21,090 bases of DNA, taken from contig JAAYYM010000054.1 of NCBI GenBank assembly GCA_012515365.1, positions 1 through 21,090 on the forward strand, read 5' to 3'. How positions within the stretch are numbered: position 1 is the first letter of the stretch; every line of letters starts with the position of its first letter. Shown here piece by piece: positions 16,600-21,090 of the stretch. A model generated the notes under the pieces. It saw nothing but the letters and a program-made list of their open reading frames with translations, was not told where the DNA came from and ran no database searches. The position numbers and the translations under genes were made by a program. Origin of the DNA: Clostridia bacterium. GTDB taxonomy: Bacteria > Bacillota_A > Clostridia > Lachnospirales > Lachnospiraceae.

Positions 16600-17973
16600 T
16601 TACTCTTCTTTATCTGCTGCTTTTTTCTTCTTTGTTTCTTTCTTTTCTTTTGCAGCAGTTTCCTTAGCAGCTGTATCTTTTACAGCTGTTTCTTTTGCTG
16701 ATGACACTATCATCTCAACTGCTTTCTGAATAGCAATATCTTTTGTGATCTGCTCTTTCTCGTTCTCACCGATGAGATCCTTTAATTTATCAGCTTCCAT
16801 CTGGTACATTTCAGCCATCTTTGTGATTTCTTTTTCAAATTCATCATCTGAAACTTCGATCTTTTCCGCATCAACAACAGCTTCTAAAACCAATCTGCTC
16901 TGGATACGTTTCAATGCTGCAGGTTTCATCTGCTCAAGGAATTTTTCTGCTGTCATACCTGTGAACTGGAAGTACTGCTCTAAAGAAAGTCCCTGCTGCT
17001 GTAATCTCTGTGCATAATCCTCAGCCATCTGTCTAGTCTGAGTATCCACCATTGCATCCGGGATTTCCATCTTAGAATCAGCAATAATAGCTTCGATTGC
17101 AGCGTCTTCTTTCTTGTTCTTTGCTTCTGCTTCTTTTTTCTCAGCAATTTTCTTCTCTACATCTGCTTTATATTCTGCTAATGTATCGAATTCTGATACC
17201 TCACTTGCAAATTCATCATCAAGCTCCGGTAATTCTTTTTCTTTGATTTCTTTTACGGTTACTTTGAACACTGCGGCTTTTCCTGCAAGCTCTTCTGCCT
17301 GATAATCCTCAGGGAATGTCACATTGACTTCTGTCTCTTCGTTCAGTTTTGCACCGATCAGCTGCTCTTCAAATCCAGGAATGAATGCCTTAGATCCGAT
17401 TGTTAAAGGATAATTTTCACCCTTACCGCCATCAAATGCTACTCCATCTACAAATCCTTCGAAATCAATTACAGTCATATCATTGTCTTTTACTGCTCTG
17501 TCTTCGATAGAAATAGTTCTGGCATTGCTTTCTCTTTCCTTATTAATATCTGCCATAATTTCATCTTCTGTAACTGAAATGTCTGCCTTAGGAACAGCTA
17601 CGCCTTTATATTTACCCAATTCAACAGCTGGCTTTAATGCAACTTCTGCTGTAAAAATGAACGGTTTTCCTTTTTCAAGCTGAACAACATCAATCGTCGG
17701 CTGTGAAACAACTTCAAGTTCTTTATTTTCTTCTAATGCATTTGCATAAGCTGAAGGAATCAGAGCGTTGGCCGCATCTTCATAAAAAATTTCTGCACCA
17801 TACATTTTTTCAAGCATCGCACGTGGAGCTTTTCCTTTTCTGAAACCTGGAATGCTCATTTTGCTTTTATTTTTATGATAAGCCTTTTCAATTGCACTCT
17901 CTAGTTCTTCTGCAGAAGCTTCGATTGTAAGCTTTGCCATGTTCTTTTCTAATTTTTCAACCTGTAAACTCAT
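16600..17973 (-). CDS. tig: Trigger factor (ribosome-associated chaperone and peptidyl-prolyl isomerase)
   Basis: Chaperone that binds the ribosome exit tunnel and shields nascent chains; 457 residues. The N-terminal ribosome-binding domain carries GFRKGKAP (43-50), the L23-docking signature. The FKBP-type isomerase domain (about 155-245) shows VIDFEGFVDG and IPGFEEQLIG. The C-terminal chaperone arms run from about 250 to 420. An extra Lys/Ala/Thr-rich tail of about 30 residues (425-457) follows. The ATG at 17973 has GGAGG twelve bases upstream, slightly far. An extended -10 promoter lies about 70 bases upstream, so tig is the first gene of the clpP-clpX transcript. Confidence 0.97.
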   Translation of the reverse strand: MSLQVEKLEKNMAKLTIEASAEELESAIEKAYHKNKSKMSIPGFRKGKAPRAMLEKMYGAEIFYEDAANALIPSAYANALEENKELEVVSQPTIDVVQLEKGKPFIFTAEVALKPAVELGKYKGVAVPKADISVTEDEIMADINKERESNARTISIEDRAVKDNDMTVIDFEGFVDGVAFDGGKGENYPLTIGSKAFIPGFEEQLIGAKLNEETEVNVTFPEDYQAEELAGKAAVFKVTVKEIKEKELPELDDEFASEVSEFDTLAEYKADVEKKIAEKKEAEAKNKKEDAAIEAIIADSKMEIPDAMVDTQTRQMAEDYAQRLQQQGLSLEQYFQFTGMTAEKFLEQMKPAALKRIQSRLVLEAVVDAEKIEVSDDEFEKEITKMAEMYQMEADKLKDLIGENEKEQITKDIAIQKAVEMIVSSAKETAVKDTAAKETAAKEKKETKKKKAADKEE

Positions 17974-18042
17974 TTTGTTCTATATCCTCCTTATTTATGT
18001 ATGCGGAAAGTCATAATCTCCCATACTTACAGTCATTAAAAG

Positions 18043-18051
18043 ATTATATCA
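18043..18051 (-). promoter_or_regulatory. Extended -10 promoter for tig
   Basis: The minus strand reads TGATATAAT, with a perfect TATAAT at 18043-18048, the same extended -10 as in front of the ABC ATPase gene. No good -35 is seen. The predicted leader of about 60 bases can form an eight-pair hairpin with one bulge (GTATG/CATAC plus GGA/TCC) before the GGAGG. I saw no CIRCE or clear CtsR box. Confidence 0.65.
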
Positions 18052-18105
18052 TAGTGACTTGTGAAATGCTAGTCTTTTATTTTAAACAAAGAGTAGGTGT
18101 TACAT

Positions 18106-18140
18106 AAAAAAAGAAGACTGTTCGTTGAGAACAATCTTCT
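18106..18140 (-). terminator. Strong intrinsic terminator after the CPBP protease gene
   Basis: Minus-strand transcript: arms 18129-18140 and 18112-18123 form a 12-pair stem with one wobble (AGAAGAUUGUUC with GAACAGUCUUCU), a five-base loop, then a run of seven U (18106-18112, its first base shared with the stem). It separates the upstream genes from the tig promoter. Confidence 0.9.
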
Positions 18141-18152
18141 ACTATTGATCTG

Positions 18153-19073
18153 TCACTCTGATCTTTTTAATGAAAAATGAAAACCAAATGCTCGATAAAG
18201 AGCAATTCCTATCGCAAGTGGCAGAATCGGAGCAAATATCCATATCATATCATTCTCAACAATTGCTTCCGGTAAAGCATTTATGAGATAAGAAGACGAA
18301 TTATAAACAAGATGAATCAGAATCGCCGGCAATACTGATTGTTCCTTGTAAGCCACATATCCGCATACACATCCGAGCACAACAACAAAAATACCTTGTA
18401 CAATGTTCATATGGAAAATTCCAAAGAAAACAGCCTGTAAGATAATTGCACCCAAAATAGGAATTCTCTTTTCAAAATTTTTCAATAAGATTCCGCGGAA
18501 GATGCACTCTTCTCCAAATGGTGCCAGTATCACTACGGTTAATGCCATTAATCCTTCACTTCCACCTTTCAACTCATCCATCATTTTGATATAGGAGTCA
18601 ACCGTTTCCGGAGTAAATAATTCAATGATGGATATAATATCTACTGCAAGCAGATAACAGCAAAATGCAGCAATTATGTATAGGACTGTTTTTTTCCATG
18701 TGAAAATCTTTTTCAGACTGTCATCACTCCTAAACTTGCGTTTCCTTCCATACTGAAAAAAATACCACAAGCCAAAAACTGTAGTAGTCAACACTGTAGC
18801 TACTGTAGTTGCAACCGTCATCACTCCACTGTTCATCATTGCTTCCATTAATTCCTTCTGTGATGTAGCAGCCTGCGGTCCATTTTCTAAAATATACCTT
18901 ACAACATAACCAACACTAACAAAAGATGCACCTATTGTTTGAATCGCATAAAATATGACAACCATCAATAAACCAAATCCAATTGCTGCCAGCGCACCGT
19001 GTTTTTTCTTTGGTGGTTGAATTTGCTCTGTCTGTTCTGCCATTACTTCTGTTTCGTTTTTCATTTCGTCCAT
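18153..19073 (-). CDS. CPBP (CAAX/ABI type) intramembrane metalloprotease
   Basis: Polytopic membrane protein of 306 residues. The three CPBP motifs are intact: EECIFR (188-193, EExxxR), FHMN (220-223, with His221) and HLVYN (254-258, HxxxN), giving the glutamate/histidine active site of the Rce1-like intramembrane protease family. About seven to eight hydrophobic segments follow an acidic and polar cytoplasmic N-terminus (1-25). The ATG at 19073 has GGAGG four bases upstream. In Firmicutes such genes are often involved in peptide maturation or self-immunity, but nothing nearby looks like a bacteriocin, so the substrate is unknown. It starts 46 bases after the kinase-like gene and may be co-transcribed with it. 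Confidence 0.9.
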   Translation of the reverse strand: MDEMKNETEVMAEQTEQIQPPKKKHGALAAIGFGLLMVVIFYAIQTIGASFVSVGYVVRYILENGPQAATSQKELMEAMMNSGVMTVATTVATVLTTTVFGLWYFFQYGRKRKFRSDDSLKKIFTWKKTVLYIIAAFCCYLLAVDIISIIELFTPETVDSYIKMMDELKGGSEGLMALTVVILAPFGEECIFRGILLKNFEKRIPILGAIILQAVFFGIFHMNIVQGIFVVVLGCVCGYVAYKEQSVLPAILIHLVYNSSSYLINALPEAIVENDMIWIFAPILPLAIGIALYRAFGFHFSLKRSE

Positions 19074-19119
19074 TCTTCTTCCTCCGTTTAATTAAATTCT
19101 GATCATACAATTGCGAAAC

Positions 19120-20244
19120 TCAAATCTTAAGAACAGATTTCATATGTTCACCTGTCTCATACACAAGATCACATATATCTCTAATCTGATCATACTCAAA
19201 ATACTTGTTTTCCATAGGAATCCATTTATTTTTAAAGTTTTCACTCATTTCCGGTCCATTTCGTTTCATAATCCTTTGCATTTGCAAGTCCTGATCGATT
19301 TGAAGAAAAACTTTCAGATCATAGATTTCTCTTATATCCGGACGCATCGAATAAGCTCCTTCTATGATGATCATTTTTGTTCCGTCAATCCTGCGTGTAT
19401 TCTCATAATTCATAGTTTTACAGGAAAAGGGGCGATACTCAAATGTCGGCATCATTTGCTTAAGTGGATTGACAACCTCCGTAAGAAAACGTTCATAATG
19501 TACATTCTGCCCAGGTATTTCAAAGCGTTTTGGAGTTCTAAGATTCGGTGGCAGAAAAAAGTCATCCATGTGTATCACCTGCGCATCAAACAACTCCAAA
19601 AGAAGAAGTGCCAACGTTGATTTTCCAGACGCACAATTTCCATCTATTCCTATAATCAATCTTGTTGCCTGTTTACTATGTTGATTGATCTCTTGCTGTT
19701 TTAAAATGGCTGCAATCAATTTTATATATGGTATATATCGCTCATCTGTTACGCGATATGCCGGCTGATAAGCATCCCGATATTTTGCACTGTGCCTTAC
19801 CATTGGAAAGCCTTGTTCTTTATGTTGACTTATGTAGTCAAATAGATCTTTCTTAGAAAACGAACAGCCTAGTTCTTCAAAATGAGTAAGCAATAGATCC
19901 AGCTTATCCTGATATTCCTGTATATTATGTTTGTAAAAACGTTTCTCTGCCGTTTTTACAAACATAAGATTCAATGCATCCAGATATTCTTCTGGAATTG
20001 TATCCAGATAGAATCTCGCCAAGCCATTTCCAATATTTTCTATGTGAGAATGACTCATTGTATGATTCACTTTATGGTTTATCGAATGGTATTCTTCTAT
20101 CAGCATCTGACGTGAATGCAAGGGATTCTGAATCAGATGCCCCGGACCGAACTCAGCTTGATAAATCAGTTTGATCAAGTCCTGCGGCTGAATCAACGGA
20201 TATTCATGCAGATGCCTTTTGACAATTTTTACTAATGATTCCAT
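19120..20244 (-). CDS. Uncharacterised N-terminal domain fused to a uridine-kinase-like P-loop kinase
   Basis: A 374-residue protein in two parts. The C-terminal half (about 195-374) is a P-loop kinase of the uridine kinase/phosphoribulokinase/pantothenate kinase superfamily: Walker A GIDGNCASGKST (199-210), HMDDFFLPP (225-233), whose Asp pair is typical of this family, and IIIEGAYS (292-299). The N-terminal part (about 1-190) contains QPQDLIKLIYQAEFGPGHLI (19-38) and conserved-looking HS/YRDAYQPAYRV; I recognise no named domain. It probably phosphorylates a small molecule in the cytoplasm. The ATG at 20244 has only a weak RBS and lies 41 bases inside the ECF S-component gene, suggesting coupled expression. 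The substrate could be a nucleoside or vitamin; this is inference. Confidence 0.82.
   Translation of the reverse strand: MESLVKIVKRHLHEYPLIQPQDLIKLIYQAEFGPGHLIQNPLHSRQMLIEEYHSINHKVNHTMSHSHIENIGNGLARFYLDTIPEEYLDALNLMFVKTAEKRFYKHNIQEYQDKLDLLLTHFEELGCSFSKKDLFDYISQHKEQGFPMVRHSAKYRDAYQPAYRVTDERYIPYIKLIAAILKQQEINQHSKQATRLIIGIDGNCASGKSTLALLLLELFDAQVIHMDDFFLPPNLRTPKRFEIPGQNVHYERFLTEVVNPLKQMMPTFEYRPFSCKTMNYENTRRIDGTKMIIIEGAYSMRPDIREIYDLKVFLQIDQDLQMQRIMKRNGPEMSENFKNKWIPMENKYFEYDQIRDICDLVYETGEHMKSVLKI
19925..19967. repeat. Perfect 17-bp inverted repeat inside the kinase-like gene
   Basis: Arms 19925-19941 and 19951-19967 are exact reverse complements, separated by a nine-base loop. In the minus-strand mRNA this is a 17-pair stem in the middle of the N-terminal domain coding region (residues about 93-107). 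No U tract follows, so it is not a standard terminator. No target-site duplication or mobile-element sign is visible. Confidence 0.9.
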
Positions 20245-20785
20245 TCTCTAAAAATCCAGCTTTCTTTAACGTTAATACAATAACAGGAATGAGCACAATG
20301 TGACAAATGATCCCTGGTATTACAGAGATAAATGCACCCGCAGCAAATGCCTGCCAGGTAAACGGAGTCTTAGTAACTCCGACAAGCAGTAATTGTGCAC
20401 ATCCCCATACCAATCTTCCGGCAATCATAGCTCCAATCAGCGACACATAGATATTATAATTCTTTTTGGGAAGTTTTTGATAAAGTAGACCTGATACTGC
20501 CCCATATGTTGCCAGTTCAAACGCCATTGCCGTACCGGTAGGCATGATCGGTGGCATCTGAAATAGAAAAAAGCGAAGAATTGGTGCAATAAGTCCTACT
20601 ACCAATGCATATGGCCATCCGCAAATAAAACCACACAGTAAAACTGGAATGTGCATAGGTGACAATGCCTTTCCAACCTCCGGAATCTGTCCTGTCAAAA
20701 ATGGCAGGAGCAGGCATAACGCCAGACATGCGCCTGATAATACGATATTTCTAGTTTTTAATTTCATGTTATATGATCCTTTCAT
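20204..20785 (-). CDS. ECF transporter S component (vitamin/precursor binding membrane protein)
   Basis: A 193-residue membrane protein with about six hydrophobic segments, the substrate-binding (S) subunit of an energy-coupling-factor importer. The N-terminal LSGACLALCLLLPFLTGQIP and LSPMHIPVLLCGFICGW (41-57) match the DUF3816/ECF_trnsprt type common in Lachnospiraceae. No A, A' or T subunit is nearby, so it probably shares a housekeeping ECF module (group II). The ATG at 20785 has AGGAG nine bases upstream; an internal ATG six codons in is possible. The gene overlaps the kinase-like gene by 41 bases, which suggests that the imported compound is phosphorylated on entry. No riboswitch motif I know is visible upstream, so the substrate is not indicated. 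Confidence 0.87.
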   Translation of the reverse strand: MKGSYNMKLKTRNIVLSGACLALCLLLPFLTGQIPEVGKALSPMHIPVLLCGFICGWPYALVVGLIAPILRFFLFQMPPIMPTGTAMAFELATYGAVSGLLYQKLPKKNYNIYVSLIGAMIAGRLVWGCAQLLLVGVTKTPFTWQAFAAGAFISVIPGIICHIVLIPVIVLTLKKAGFLENGIISKNCQKASA

Positions 20786-20794
20786 AATAAATTT

Positions 20795-20825
20795 CTCCTG
20801 CTGGAGTTACATACCTTCCTGGTAT
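20795..20825 (-). promoter_or_regulatory. Short leader hairpins covering the ECF ribosome binding site
   Basis: Two small minus-strand hairpins precede the ECF gene: ATACC/GGTAT (20811-20825) and CTCC/GGAG (20795-20806). The GGAG arm of the second is part of the Shine-Dalgarno AGGAGA, so it could mask it. The stems are only five and four pairs, so any effect would be mild. Confidence 0.3.
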
Positions 20826-20826
20826 T

Positions 20827-20832
20827 ATTATA
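20827..20832 (-). promoter_or_regulatory. Possible -10 element for the ECF-kinase genes
   Basis: A perfect TATAAT on the minus strand, about 42 bases before the ECF start and just after the stop of the short ORF at 20843. No -35 at 16-18 bases and no TGN extension, so this AT-rich match may be chance. Confidence 0.3.
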
Positions 20833-20842
20833 AAAGGAACGA

Positions 20843-21028
20843 TTATTTGATTTCCTCTACAGCCAATTCAATTAATCTGTCAAGTACAATCTCTTTTGTT
20901 CCAACAACATAATTATTGCATTTTAAACTTGGAATCAGAATTTTCTTTGCATTGGAGCTTCCAACTATAATATACCCATAAGGGTGGACACTTTCAATTC
21001 TTGAACCCCACCCTTTAGACAGATTCAA
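20843..21028 (-). CDS. Short ORF or gene remnant of unknown function
   Basis: A 61-codon frame with no ATG, opening at a TTG two codons after a stop. Its C-terminal two thirds (YGYIIVGSSNAKKILIPS, then NYVVGTKEIVLDRLIELAVEEIK, ending at 20843) has a protein-like mix of hydrophobic and charged residues. The N-terminal part overlaps a nested hairpin and looks less coding. A weak GAGG lies 11 bases before the TTG. It could be a small gene, the tail of a broken gene, or a chance frame. I recognise no family. Confidence 0.3.
   Translation of the reverse strand: MNLSKGWGSRIESVHPYGYIIVGSSNAKKILIPSLKCNNYVVGTKEIVLDRLIELAVEEIK
20980..21015 (-). other. Nested hairpin in the right-edge leader region
   Basis: Arms 20980-20987 and 21008-21015 are exact complements (AAGGGTGG with CCACCCTT), and the loop holds a second stem TTCAA/TTGAA (20993-20997 with 21001-21005). 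The region 20786-21090 has no convincing gene; this is its clearest structure. No known riboswitch core was recognised. Confidence 0.5.
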
Positions 21029-21045
21029 AAATCATGTAACCTCAT

Positions 21046-21074
21046 AAAAAGACATCTGACTTTTTGAGTCTGAT
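21046..21074 (-). terminator. Weak candidate terminator at the right edge
   Basis: Minus-strand arms 21067-21074 and 21054-21061 form seven pairs with one A-A mismatch around a five-base loop, followed by GUC and five U (21046-21050). It may end a gene lying beyond the window. The stem is AU-rich, so support is modest. Confidence 0.35.
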
Positions 21075-21090
21075 ATGGTACTCTAATACA

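Noticed and set aside
19111..19620. 169-codon plus-strand ORF
   Set aside because: Lies antisense to the kinase-like gene, has no good ribosome binding site, and its translation is Phe/Ile/His-rich with no recognisable motif, as expected of a shadow frame.
20786..21090. TPP, FMN or purine riboswitch upstream of the ECF gene
   Set aside because: I looked for the conserved core motifs of these classes and did not find them.
1..21090. CRISPR array, tRNA, rRNA, transposase or phage genes
   Set aside because: No regularly spaced repeats, cloverleaf-like sequence or related ORFs were seen on either strand.

Overview
The window looks like a chromosomal segment of a low-GC, anaerobic, gut-type Clostridia bacterium, most likely Lachnospiraceae. 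This rests on gene content and protein style: the tig-clpP-clpX-lon-engB order, a YtvI-like AI-2E family protein, BMP-family nucleoside-type ABC genes, a Clostridia-type DUF2156 protein and ECF S component, AGGAGG-like ribosome binding sites and AT-rich codon use. It is not based on a database match. Every gene I can support is on the minus strand, so transcription runs from right to left. Nearly all plus-strand ORFs are shadows. I saw no rRNA, tRNA, CRISPR array, insertion sequence or phage gene.

Layout in the direction of transcription. (1) 21090-19120: a structured, mostly non-coding leader with one doubtful 61-codon ORF, then an ECF transporter S component whose end overlaps an uncharacterised-domain/uridine-kinase-like fusion protein. 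That kinase gene carries a perfect 17-bp inverted repeat inside its coding sequence. (2) 19073-18106: a CPBP (CAAX-type) membrane protease, closed by a strong intrinsic terminator. (3) 18051-11662: a proteostasis block starting at an extended -10 promoter: trigger factor, ClpP, ClpX, Lon and the ribosome-assembly GTPase EngB/YsxC. Two GC hairpins between clpX and lon could form an attenuator. (4) 11687-5043: a run of tightly packed membrane and signalling genes downstream of engB, with no clear promoter of their own: a YtvI-like AI-2E family protein, a manganese-type cation diffusion facilitator, a DUF2156 GNAT-like protein, a MATE transporter fused to a degenerate anti-sigma-type ATPase domain, and a membrane-anchored SpoIIE/RsbU-type PP2C phosphatase. 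(5) 5015-1: a DUF4870-like small membrane protein, then a BMP-family nucleoside-type ABC importer (lipoprotein, double ATPase, permease, and a second permease cut by the left edge), with hairpin terminators on both sides of the lipoprotein gene and a separate promoter for the ATPase and permeases.

The most unusual part is the DUF2156 / MATE-HATPase / PP2C cluster. Parts that normally belong to a partner-switching phosphorelay are attached to a transporter and sit beside a lipid-aminoacylation-like protein, with no STAS antagonist or sigma factor in the window. The next most interesting signals are the clpX-lon hairpin pair with 1:2, 2:3 and 3:4 pairing options, and the ECF/kinase overlap with its internal hairpin.
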